Shown: positions 16,484-24,317 of the stretch, in pieces
Numbering within the stretch: the first letter of the stretch is position 1
Layout of the letters: every line of letters begins with the position of its first letter
Position numbers and translations under genes: made by a program
Source of the DNA: LMUY01 sp964244585
GTDB lineage: Bacteria > Pseudomonadota > Alphaproteobacteria > Acetobacterales > Acetobacteraceae
Direction of reading: 5' to 3'
Assembly: GCA_964244585.1 (NCBI GenBank)
Contig: CAXTJM010000001.1
Location: forward strand, 1-64,000
Length of the DNA: 64,000 nucleotides
The notes under the pieces: generated by a model
What the model was told of the DNA's origin: nothing
Database searches by the model: none
The model's input: only the letters and a program-made list of their open reading frames with translations

Positions 16484-17914
16484 TTACAGGAGTTCGAAAT
16501 ACTCGGTCTGCTCCCACTCCGTCACCCCGGCGAGGAAGCGGTCAATCTCCGCCTGCTTCAGGCGGACAAAATAGTCGATGAAGAACGGCCCGAACGCTGC
16601 GGCGAGGCAGGTGTCGGCCTGCAACGCGTCCAGTGCCGCGGCCAGGCTGCGGGGCAGCAGCGGCGCCGCCGATTCGTAGGGGGCATGGCTCGGCGAACCC
16701 GGATCAAGCGCGCGGTCGATCCCGTCCAGCCCGGCCGCGATCTGCGCCGCCATGGCGAGGTACGGGTTGGCGCCCGGTTCCCCGGCACGGTTCTCCAGCC
16801 GCGTGGCTGGGTCGCCCGGCTGGCCGAGCACGCGCACCATCACGCCGCGATTATCCGCGGCCCAGCACGCCCGGGTGGGCGCGTTGGTGTAGGGGCGATA
16901 GCGTTTGTAGCCATTGATCGTCGGCGTGGCGAACGCGCAGGCGCCGCCCGCGTGGTCCAGCAGGCCGGCGAGATAGGCCATTCCCAAGCCGCTCAGGACG
17001 GCGCCGCGCTCCGTCGTGGCGAACAGGTTCTCGCCCGACGTGCCGCGCAACGACTGATGCAGGTGCCACCCGCTGGACACGGCATTCGGCAGGCGCGGGC
17101 GGCACATGAAGCTCGCCACCGCACCGTGGCGCCGGCAGGTCTGCTTGACGGCCGATCGTACCAGCACGAGCTGGTCGGCCGGCGTCACCCCGGAGGCTGG
17201 GCCGAACGTCAGTTCCACCTGGCTCGGCCCGAATTCGACTTCCATCGTGCGCAGCGGCAGCCCGAGCGCCTGGAGCGTGGCCCGCAGCGTTTCCAGCAGC
17301 GGGTCCAGCTCGTCGTAGCGCAGCTCGGTCAGGTACTGGTAGCCCGCATTCAACAGGCCGGGAGAGCCGGGCCGGCCGTCCGCCGTGCGCTCGTCGCCCT
17401 GGCGCAGGATGTGACACTCGATCTCCACCCCGGCGACGAAGGTCATGCCGCGTCCGGCCAGGGCCGTCACCTGGCGGGCCATCAGGGCACGGGTGGAGAG
17501 CGGCATGACTTGGCCGTCGGGCATGTACAGGTCGCAGAGCATCCAGCCGCTATGCGGCGCCCAGGGCAGTATCTGGAACGTGGCGGGGTCCGGGAGCATC
17601 ACCATGTCGGCAGCCCCGCGCAACGCCGGCAGGCCGAACCCGCCATCGGCCGTGAAGACGGGGAACGCCGTCTTGCCGGACAGATCCTTCATCAGCAGGG
17701 TCGTAGTGGCGTTTGCCCCCTGGCGCAGCACGCGCAGCGCCTCCTCCGCCACCAGCGTCTTGCCCCGCAGCACGCCATGCGCATCCACGAAGGCGAGCCG
17801 CACCACGCCGAGCTTGGCCTCGGCGATCCGGGCCTCCACGGCGTCGGCGGCTTCGTGCTGCTCCGCCGTCCAGGCGCCGTGCCGGGCGGCGAAGCTTTCG
17901 GCCGGCCCGCTCAC
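16484..17914 (-). CDS. Glutamine-synthetase-like gamma-glutamyl ligase
   Basis: 476 residues from a GTG at 17914 that overlaps the Rieske gene by 4 bases. It has a glutamine-synthetase fold with apparently intact chemistry: Glu164/Glu166 (GVEIECH), Glu227 and Glu234 (EVEFGPSQVE), His284 and His286 (SGWHLHQS), Lys337-Arg338 (NGYKRYRP), Arg372 and Glu374 (TRLENRAGEPGANPYLA). In operons with Rieske oxygenases such enzymes (AtdA1, TdnQ, IpuC, PuuA-like) attach glutamate to an amine. That role is inferred here from context; ammonia assimilation is less likely. Confidence 0.88.
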   Translation of the reverse strand: MSGPAESFAARHGAWTAEQHEAADAVEARIAEAKLGVVRLAFVDAHGVLRGKTLVAEEALRVLRQGANATTTLLMKDLSGKTAFPVFTADGGFGLPALRGAADMVMLPDPATFQILPWAPHSGWMLCDLYMPDGQVMPLSTRALMARQVTALAGRGMTFVAGVEIECHILRQGDERTADGRPGSPGLLNAGYQYLTELRYDELDPLLETLRATLQALGLPLRTMEVEFGPSQVELTFGPASGVTPADQLVLVRSAVKQTCRRHGAVASFMCRPRLPNAVSSGWHLHQSLRGTSGENLFATTERGAVLSGLGMAYLAGLLDHAGGACAFATPTINGYKRYRPYTNAPTRACWAADNRGVMVRVLGQPGDPATRLENRAGEPGANPYLAMAAQIAAGLDGIDRALDPGSPSHAPYESAAPLLPRSLAAALDALQADTCLAAAFGPFFIDYFVRLKQAEIDRFLAGVTEWEQTEYFELL

Positions 17915-19236
17915 GCCGCAGCGGACAGCATCGCGTGCCACGGCGCCGCGGCACGCCGCTCGCGATCCTTCTCCTGCCAGTAGGCCTCCCAGCCTTCGAC
18001 GGGGCCGATCGCGTCGATGCAGGCCGGGCCCTGGATGCGCGCAGCGACCTCCGGCGACACCGCCAGCACCGGCTTGCGACCGTCCGCCACGTCGCGGATC
18101 GCGCGCACCAGCAGGCGGCGATAGGCGGCGATCGCCTTGTCGCTGGCGCCCAGATGCTCGCGGGTGCGGTCCTGGATGGCGCCCATCGACTCCACCGCCC
18201 ACTGGTCGTGCACGTTGATGTCGTCGCCCATGCCTGTATAGGTGCTGTGCTCCTGCTCGTGCGGGTCGAAGCCGTAATCGTTCAGCTTGTTCGTGCGCGG
18301 GATGTAGTCGGGAAGCTGGTATAGCTTCAGCCGCTGCTCGCGCATCTGCACCTTGTCCACCGGCCGGGCGAAGCTGGTGAAGATCGCATACCAGTAGCAA
18401 TGCGTGTCGTCGACCGGGACATGCCATTGCGTGATGGTCATTTCCTTGCTCATCGGGATGACGAAGGCGTGCGGGAACGCCATGTTGGTGACGCGGATAT
18501 GCAGCTCGTCGTCGTTCAACTGGCGCAGCGCCGCGATCCGCATGCCGTAATCGGTGGTCTCGACCTCGATGCGCGGCCGGCCGAACTCGCGCAGGATCTT
18601 CGTCATCGGCATGTCCGCGCCCATCGTGGCGCCGCGGAACTGCCTGCCATAGGATTGCCCGGTGTCCTCGTCCTCGAAGAAGCGGTGCAGGTAGGAGGCA
18701 TGGGCCGGGTCGATCCCCACCTCCAGCGCCTGCAGCCAGTTGCACTCCATCAACCCCTTGAACGCGAAGCTGTAGGCGTCCGGCGCGGTGAAGCAATCGA
18801 AGGCCGGCAAGGCCGGCGGCTCACCCGCCCCCATGAAGGCGAACACGATCCCACCGGCCACCATGCAGCGATAGGCCGGCTGGCGCACGCTGGCGCAGAA
18901 GCTGCTACCTACCGGTTCGGCCGGCTGCTCCAGGCACGCGCCGGCGGCATCGAACAGCCAGCCGTGGAACGGGCAGCGCAGCCCGCCATCTTCCACCCGT
19001 CCATATGACAGGTCCGCGCCGCGATGCGCGCAGTGGCGGTCTAGCAGGCCATACCGCCCGGCCTCGTCGCGGAACAGCACCAAATCTTCACCCAGCAGGC
19101 GAACCTGCCGCACCGGCCGCTGCCCGTCGAACTCGTCCACCAGCGCGGCAGGCTGCCAGTATTGCCGCATGAAGGCGCCGAGCGGGGTGCCCGGGCCGGA
19201 TTGCGTGATCAGGGCATTGCGCTCCGCCGTCAGCAT
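17911..19236 (-). CDS. Rieske non-heme iron oxygenase, alpha subunit
   Basis: 441-residue aromatic-ring-hydroxylating oxygenase component. The Rieske [2Fe-2S] ligands are Cys69-x-His71 (RHCAHRGADLSYG) and Cys88-x2-His91 (RCPFHGWLFD). The mononuclear iron site shows Asp176, His179 and His184 (GIDPAHASYLH), preceded by Asn166. It groups with phthalate/vanillate-type (class IA) oxygenases that act as homo-trimers. No ferredoxin or reductase gene lies beside it, so electrons must come from a partner elsewhere. It is the first gene of the operon and overlaps the ligase gene (GTGA). Confidence 0.93.
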   Translation of the reverse strand: MLTAERNALITQSGPGTPLGAFMRQYWQPAALVDEFDGQRPVRQVRLLGEDLVLFRDEAGRYGLLDRHCAHRGADLSYGRVEDGGLRCPFHGWLFDAAGACLEQPAEPVGSSFCASVRQPAYRCMVAGGIVFAFMGAGEPPALPAFDCFTAPDAYSFAFKGLMECNWLQALEVGIDPAHASYLHRFFEDEDTGQSYGRQFRGATMGADMPMTKILREFGRPRIEVETTDYGMRIAALRQLNDDELHIRVTNMAFPHAFVIPMSKEMTITQWHVPVDDTHCYWYAIFTSFARPVDKVQMREQRLKLYQLPDYIPRTNKLNDYGFDPHEQEHSTYTGMGDDINVHDQWAVESMGAIQDRTREHLGASDKAIAAYRRLLVRAIRDVADGRKPVLAVSPEVAARIQGPACIDAIGPVEGWEAYWQEKDRERRAAAPWHAMLSAAA

Positions 19237-19250
19237 GTGTCAGGCTCCGT

Positions 19251-19265
19251 GTTCGATCAACGAAC
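19251..19265. promoter_or_regulatory. Putative IclR-family operator
   Basis: GTTCGATCAACGAAC is a perfect inverted repeat (GTTCG-5-CGAAC) in the 63-base divergent gap, 15 bases upstream of the Rieske start. It matches 12 of 15 positions of the GTTCGATAATCGCAC box bound by the IclR-family regulator PcaR. An ACGTACGT palindrome lies farther on at 19282-19289. The adjacent IclR gene is the obvious binding protein. Confidence 0.55.
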
Positions 19266-19299
19266 GTTTGTGCGGTAGTGGACGTACGTTACGGCGTGG

Positions 19300-20157
19300 G
19301 TGGAAATCCGCAAGTCTCCTTGTGGCAAAATCCACGAGTTGCTCCGGGAGGTGCCTCTGTCCAAACTGCGTCCTCTAGACGCCGAGCGTCGGCGAGCCTC
19401 GGCGTTGGGTCCCGATCACTCGGAAGCTCTAGCGCGCGGCCTGCTGATCATGACGACGTTCAACGAAACGCGGCGGTCGCAGACGCTAAGCGAGGTGGCG
19501 GCTGCGGTCGGGCTGCCGCGTGCAACCGCACGCCGGGCCTTGCTGACGCTCGTGGCCCTGGGATACGTCGCCTCGGAGGGCCGGCAGTTCCAGTTGACGC
19601 CGGGAGTCTTGCGGCTGGCCTCGGCCTATCTCACCGCCAACGCCGTCTCCGTGCTGTTGCAGCCCGCCTGCGACCGGCTCGCCAGGACGGTCGGGGCTTC
19701 CAGCACGGCCGCCGTGCTGGAACGCGATGAGGTCGTGATGATTGCCCGCGCCTTGCCATCCCAGCTCGTGCCGCTGGGTGTGGGCGTTGGATTTCGTCTC
19801 CCGGCCTATTGCAGCGCGCTGGGCCGGGTGCTGCTGGCCGCCCTGCCGGCAGCGGCGCTGGACGCCTATCTTCAACGCACCGCACTGCTGCCGGTAACGC
19901 CGTTCACGCTGACCGAGCCTGCCGCCCTCCGCGACGCCATCCACCTGGTTGCGATTCAGGGATACAGCTTCGTCGACCAGGAGGCTGAGCATGGCTTCCG
20001 CTCGATCGCCATCCCCTTGCGCCGGTTTGACGGCGCCGTGATCGCCGCGCTCAATATCGGGGCACGGGTGGAGCAAGCGGATATCGCCTCGATGACCGGC
20101 CGTGCTCTGGGGCTTCTGCACCAAGAGGCTGCGGGTCTGACCGGTCATTTGATCTGA
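19300..20157 (+). CDS. IclR-family transcriptional regulator
   Basis: 285 residues from a GTG at 19300; another in-frame GTG at 19351 gives 268 residues and is equally possible. The winged helix-turn-helix (about residues 62-100, QTLSEVAAAVGLPRATARRA) is followed by the IclR effector domain, with GVGVGFRLPAYCSALGRVLL and YSFVDQEAEHGFRSIAIPLR. It is closest in style to PcaR/PcaU-type regulators of aromatic catabolism. Divergent placement and the operator palindrome indicate that it controls the Rieske operon, probably in response to the substrate or a product. Confidence 0.92.
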   Translation: MEIRKSPCGKIHELLREVPLSKLRPLDAERRRASALGPDHSEALARGLLIMTTFNETRRSQTLSEVAAAVGLPRATARRALLTLVALGYVASEGRQFQLTPGVLRLASAYLTANAVSVLLQPACDRLARTVGASSTAAVLERDEVVMIARALPSQLVPLGVGVGFRLPAYCSALGRVLLAALPAAALDAYLQRTALLPVTPFTLTEPAALRDAIHLVAIQGYSFVDQEAEHGFRSIAIPLRRFDGAVIAALNIGARVEQADIASMTGRALGLLHQEAAGLTGHLI

Positions 20158-20193
20158 CGGATGACCGATCCTGGAGTTCTTATCCGCTAGGCA

Positions 20194-20394
20194 GTGAGGG
20201 AGGCAGCGCTGAGCGACTTCGAACGCGGCTGGAAGGCGGCTCTTCTTGCGGCGCAGGCCTGGCACGAGGCTAAGGCGAAGCAGATCCTCGTCCAGGCGAA
20301 GCGAACCCGTTTTCCGAAGTCATTGGAGCAGCAGGCCGAAACCCATCGTCATTCAGCCGAAGTGCTGCCGACCTTGGCGCCGGAAGACACGTGA
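20194..20394 (+). CDS. Small hypothetical protein
   Basis: 66 residues if the GTG at 20194 is used. The strong AGGGAGG just inside this frame would instead serve a start at CTG 20209, giving LSDFERGWKAALLAAQAWHE onward. The sequence is helical and charged (AKAKQILVQAKRTRFPKSLE), with no membrane segment. It follows the IclR gene by 36 bases on the same strand. I see no known domain, although the composition and codon use look genuinely coding. Confidence 0.5.
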   Translation: MREAALSDFERGWKAALLAAQAWHEAKAKQILVQAKRTRFPKSLEQQAETHRHSAEVLPTLAPEDT

Positions 20395-20472
20395 TCCGGT
20401 CGCCGACCGGCGAGGACCGAACCAGGACCGGCCGAACGGCCACGAACGCCATAGCATCGTGCCGTAGACCCT

Positions 20473-20883
20473 CTAAGCCGATGGCGGGGAGTTGCGCCAC
20501 CGTTCAAGATCGGCATCGAAATGGCTCGGGTGGCCAGCCTGGATAATGGTCGCGACACGGTCGGCATCGGCATCGCCCAGTGCCACCTTCAGCGTCACCA
20601 GGTTTTCCTTGATCGCGTTGCGCGTGGCGCGGGATCCGTCATCCGGCAGCACGGCCTCGCGAATTTTGCCGATGATCGTGTCGTCAGCCGGCTTCAAGCC
20701 GGCGGCGTCCGCCGCGGCGTCCGTGATCATGATGCCCTGTGGATCGACCCCGTTCCCCACCAATGCATCGCGCGTGGCCTCCGCCTGCGCCCGGTTGGCG
20801 AAATAGGCCGTCATCTGACGACCCCCGAGCGAGGCTTCGTCGGTATGCAGCGGGCCATTGAACGTGGTCGGGCCGTCGGACAT
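20473..20883 (-). CDS. Hypothetical stress-type protein
   Basis: 136 residues. The segment TAYFANRAQAEATRDALVGN resembles the strand-helix start of the general-stress YflT/GS17M-like domain. It is followed by DPQGIMITDAAADAAG and KVALGDADADRVATIIQ, consistent with a small alpha/beta domain. The protein is soluble and acidic. Its stop faces the small protein gene across 78 bases containing short GC hairpins. It lies 91 bases downstream of the manganese catalase gene on the same strand, a fitting oxidative-stress neighbour. Confidence 0.55.
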   Translation of the reverse strand: MSDGPTTFNGPLHTDEASLGGRQMTAYFANRAQAEATRDALVGNGVDPQGIMITDAAADAAGLKPADDTIIGKIREAVLPDDGSRATRNAIKENLVTLKVALGDADADRVATIIQAGHPSHFDADLERWRNSPPSA

Positions 20884-20974
20884 CGATGAACTCCTTCAAT
20901 CCGGCGCAGGACGCGCTTTGGGCAAGCCCTGCATAGGAAGACGGCCGGAGACGCTCACGTCCCCGGCCGCTTGG

Positions 20975-21889
20975 TCAACGCGACTTCTTGTACAGCTTGC
21001 TAGCGATATCGAACATTTCTTCCGGGGCGTAGTTCGGCGCAAAGGCGCCGTAATTGCCTAGCAAGTCGGGAATGTGGCCCCCTTGCGGATGACCGTCCAC
21101 CACTTCCAACTCGCCCGGCGGATCGCCCGGCAATGCCACCTCACCATTGCCCCAGATGCCGGCAGCTTCCTGGTAGTCGCTCGGGCTGAAGCGGTAGAGC
21201 CGCCGATGACTGCCCTCGTTCAGGTACTTCTGGCACTCCGGAATCTTGTCCAGGTTGATGTTCGGCGTCGGCAGCATCTTCTCGATCTCGACGCCGGTCA
21301 GCTTCTTCAATGCCAAGGCATAGGCGTGGGCGTGGACCGAGCCGCGTACGAGGAGGTATCCGCAGACCTCGCGGCCGGTCGGCTCCTTCATCGTCTCGTA
21401 GACGCGAAGCTTGTGGATGCGTGCACCGCATTCGAGGTGGAAATTGTGCAGCAGGTCGATGATCACGTTGCCCGTGGTGGTGACCATGTCGGTGTTCCAC
21501 GACAGGCCGTTGCTGTTCACCGGGGTGGCGCCGCCGCCATTCGATAGGAAGGCGCCCGGCAATGCGATGTTCTCCATCGCGTTGAACGGCGCCTTCGAGA
21601 CATCCACGTCCGGCGTCGGGTCGCCGGGGCCGTTGTTCAGCATGGCGATGCCGGTGCTCACCAGTTCGACGTGGCCAAGCTCCTCGGCGAAGATCGCCGA
21701 TACCAGGCTGTAAAACGGACGCAGCTTTGACTTGTTGCGGAAGTTGAAGCTCTGGAACATGTAGTTGCCGAGCGTCGACATCTCGCCGTATTTTCCGCCG
21801 AGCAATTCCTGCAACGCAGCGGCCGCATTTGGATTCGGCTTCTTCGGCTCAGGCAGTTCGGCCTGTAGCTTATCTATCCGCATGAACAT
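20975..21889 (-). CDS. Manganese catalase
   Basis: 304-residue non-heme catalase that disproportionates hydrogen peroxide at a dimanganese centre. Expected ligands align with the Lactobacillus enzyme as Glu36, Glu70, His73 (FAEELGHVEL), Glu153 (HLECGARIHK) and His186 (RGSVHAHAYAL). The start MFMRIDKLQAELP matches the family N-terminus. There is no signal peptide, so the enzyme is cytoplasmic. No known peroxide-regulator site (OxyR/Fur-like) is obvious in the 233-base upstream gap. Confidence 0.95.
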   Translation of the reverse strand: MFMRIDKLQAELPEPKKPNPNAAAALQELLGGKYGEMSTLGNYMFQSFNFRNKSKLRPFYSLVSAIFAEELGHVELVSTGIAMLNNGPGDPTPDVDVSKAPFNAMENIALPGAFLSNGGGATPVNSNGLSWNTDMVTTTGNVIIDLLHNFHLECGARIHKLRVYETMKEPTGREVCGYLLVRGSVHAHAYALALKKLTGVEIEKMLPTPNINLDKIPECQKYLNEGSHRRLYRFSPSDYQEAAGIWGNGEVALPGDPPGELEVVDGHPQGGHIPDLLGNYGAFAPNYAPEEMFDIASKLYKKSR

Positions 21890-22122
21890 ATGTTGCTTCC
21901 TTCGCTGCCGAATTGTCTGGCACCGGCTCCTTACGGGCGATCAAGCGCCGAGTTCCGGCTCGGCCGCCTGTCACGCGTGAAGTGAACCGGTGGCAGCTGG
22001 AGGTGTCCGCAGCCATCCCTGATCTGCTCCGCGCTGGCTGCGCAAGCCGCCTGTCGGCTCCAACCCAGCTTACGACGCCGGGCACCGGGTGCTATGGACA
22101 CGGCGCTGGGCGGGGGAGCCAC

Positions 22123-22893
22123 ATGCAGGGTACCAGGCGCAACGGGTCCGGCGCGAAGATCATGGTGCTGCTGGCCTCTGCCTGCGTGGTGGCTGCGGCC
22201 CTGGCGTCGGGTACCATGGTGGCGCTGGCGGCGGACTCTGACGCGTTGTGGAAGATCGTGCACGGCCGGTGCGTGCCGGGTGCGCAGGCCGGCAGCCCGG
22301 CGCCATGCGCGCAGGTCGATGCCGACGACGCCGTGCTGAAGGATCTAGTCGGCGCCACGCAGTTCCTGCTCATCCCGACCGCCCGCATCACCGGCATCGA
22401 AAGCCCGGCCCTGCTCGCACCGGACGCGCCGAATTTCTTTGCGGCGGCCTGGCAGGCGCGGCGCTACGTCGCGCAGCGGGCGGGCCATGACCTGCCGGCC
22501 GACACCATCGCCCTGGCAGTCAATCCGCCGAGTGCCCGGTCGCAGGACCAACTGCACATCCACGTCGATTGCATCCGCCCGGACATCCGCGCGGCGCTCC
22601 ACACCGTAGTCATCGGCCCAGGCTGGGCCATGCTGCCGATGACGCTGGCGGGGCAGCGCTACATGGCGATGCGCCTGCCCGGCGATGCGCTGGTGGCGAA
22701 TCCGTTCCGCCTGCTCGCCGACGGCCTGCCGGAGGCCCGCGGCGCCATGGGGCTCTACACTCTGGTGCTGACAGGCAGCTCAGCCCCGGATGGTGGCTTC
22801 ATCCTGCTGGCCGGCCACGTAGGGCCGGACGGGCAAGGCCATGGCGAGGATCTGGAGGACCATGGTTGCGCCCTCGCCGCGCTGATGCGCTGA
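22123..22893 (+). CDS. cdh: CDP-diacylglycerol pyrophosphatase
   Basis: 256 residues from the ATG at 22123, which has a GGGGGAG ribosome-binding site; longer in-frame extensions run into gap sequence. An N-terminal signal-anchor (IMVLLASACVVAAALASGTM) is followed by ALWKIVHGRCVPGA. The HIT-like catalytic motif is QDQLHIHVDCI, and the C-terminal SAPDGGFILLAGH completes the Cdh family pattern. It hydrolyses CDP-diacylglycerol to phosphatidate and CMP at the inner membrane. The gene is convergent with the efflux operon. Confidence 0.9.
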   Translation: MQGTRRNGSGAKIMVLLASACVVAAALASGTMVALAADSDALWKIVHGRCVPGAQAGSPAPCAQVDADDAVLKDLVGATQFLLIPTARITGIESPALLAPDAPNFFAAAWQARRYVAQRAGHDLPADTIALAVNPPSARSQDQLHIHVDCIRPDIRAALHTVVIGPGWAMLPMTLAGQRYMAMRLPGDALVANPFRLLADGLPEARGAMGLYTLVLTGSSAPDGGFILLAGHVGPDGQGHGEDLEDHGCALAALMR

Positions 22894-22922
22894 GACACCC
22901 GCACGGGGCCGGCTGCGCCCGG

Positions 22923-24317
22923 CTAGCCATTCTGCGGCGGGTTGTCCGTCCGGACCTGCACCTTGCCCCCGTCCTGCAGCGTCACGGGGGCACTCAGCAC
23001 CACCGGTTCGCCGCCGCTCAACCCGTCGCGCAACTCCACGCTCGTGCCGAAATCCCGGTAGACCGACACGTCGTGCATGTGCACGACGCCGCCCTGCCCG
23101 ACCACTGCCACGCGCAGGCCCTGCCCGTTGAACATCAGCGCCTCGGCCGGGATCATGATGCCCGGCGCCGTGCGGGGAATGCCGATCTCCACCGTCACGT
23201 AGAGGCCCGGCCGCAGCGTGCCGTCCGTATTTTGCACGTCCACCTCGGCCTGCATCGTCCGCGACGATTGCACCAGCGCCACCGCGCTCCGCGCGACGGT
23301 GCCGGTGAACACCTTGCCCGGGAGTTCCTGCACCATGACCTTGGCCTGCAAGCCATCATGGATGCCGATGGCACCGCTCTGCGGCACGTTGACCTGGACG
23401 CGGACCACGCTGTCACGCGCCAGGGTGAACAGGACGTTGCCCGCCCCGTTGCTGTCGGCGCTGACCAAGTCGCCCGTATCCACGCTGCGGCTGGTGATCA
23501 CGCCGTCGTACGGCGCCGTCACCTGTTCGTAGCCGGTCAGCTCTTTCAGCCGGTTCACGGTGGCGAATTGCGCGGCCAGGTTGGCTTCCGCCACCTTCAC
23601 GGCGGCCTGCGCGGAGCCGAAGCTCGCCTGGGCGCCGACCAGGCCGAGGCGGGTGTTGTCGGCATTCTGCCTGGTTTCCCACCCTAGATTCGCTAAGCTG
23701 GAGGTTCGGCCGTTTGTCACCTTCGCCAGGTCGGAGTTGGACTTGGCCTGGTCGACCTGGGCGTTGGATTGCGCCAACGCCGCCTGGGTCTGCACCAACT
23801 GGGCGTTTGCCTGTGCCAGTTGCTGGTCCAGGTCCGGGGCGGAAATCCGGACCAGCAGGTCGCCGGCCTTCACTCGGCTGCCGATATCCACCCGGCGTTC
23901 GGCGATATACCCTGTGGCCCGGGCGTACAGCGTGGCCTGGTCGAACGCGCTGACCGTCCCCGGCAGGGTAAACGGCACCGGGCCGTCTTCCCGCTTGGCG
24001 ACCGCGACCCGCACCGTGGGCACGAAATCCTGGGTCTGCTTTTGGGTCTGCGAGGCCTCGGCAGCCCGATCGTAATGCCCCCAGACGCCCCAACCCAGCA
24101 ATCCGAGGACAACCAGGCCGACGAGCGCCAGCGGACGCCGCGGCACGGGACCGACCGGCTCCTTCTCGTCCGCCGCAGGCCCAGCAGCAGGCGCCGCCGG
24201 TTCGGCCTTGCGGTCATGCCGCAACGCCCCCAGCCCCAAAAGGACGGCCAAGCCCGATGCGGCAGCGCCGGCAAGGGTTCGCCGGACCGTATGCCGGAAG
24301 TCCTTGTGTGGGCTCAT
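22923..24317 (-). CDS. RND efflux periplasmic adaptor subunit
   Basis: 464-residue membrane-fusion protein. The N-terminal membrane anchor is LALVGLVVLGLLGWGVW (about residues 64-80), after a second hydrophobic stretch near residue 20. Then come the lipoyl half-motif (GSRVKAGDLLVRISAPDLDQ), an alpha-hairpin rich in Gln/Ala (QLAQANAQLVQTQAALAQSN), the second lipoyl half (TAPYDGVITSRSVDTGDLVS) and a beta-barrel. It overlaps the permease gene by 4 bases (ATGA). No TolC-like outer-membrane gene is adjacent. Confidence 0.93.
   Translation of the reverse strand: MSPHKDFRHTVRRTLAGAAASGLAVLLGLGALRHDRKAEPAAPAAGPAADEKEPVGPVPRRPLALVGLVVLGLLGWGVWGHYDRAAEASQTQKQTQDFVPTVRVAVAKREDGPVPFTLPGTVSAFDQATLYARATGYIAERRVDIGSRVKAGDLLVRISAPDLDQQLAQANAQLVQTQAALAQSNAQVDQAKSNSDLAKVTNGRTSSLANLGWETRQNADNTRLGLVGAQASFGSAQAAVKVAEANLAAQFATVNRLKELTGYEQVTAPYDGVITSRSVDTGDLVSADSNGAGNVLFTLARDSVVRVQVNVPQSGAIGIHDGLQAKVMVQELPGKVFTGTVARSAVALVQSSRTMQAEVDVQNTDGTLRPGLYVTVEIGIPRTAPGIMIPAEALMFNGQGLRVAVVGQGGVVHMHDVSVYRDFGTSVELRDGLSGGEPVVLSAPVTLQDGGKVQVRTDNPPQNG

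Noticed and set aside
15362..17983. 873-codon plus-strand open frame
   Set aside because: Opposite the binding-protein and GS-like genes. Its His/Gln/Arg-rich composition is typical of antisense frames in GC-rich DNA.
16484..18796. 770-codon frame suggesting a fusion upstream of the GS-like enzyme
   Set aside because: The upstream part is an alternative frame of the Rieske gene; the GTG at 17914 gives the normal family N-terminus.
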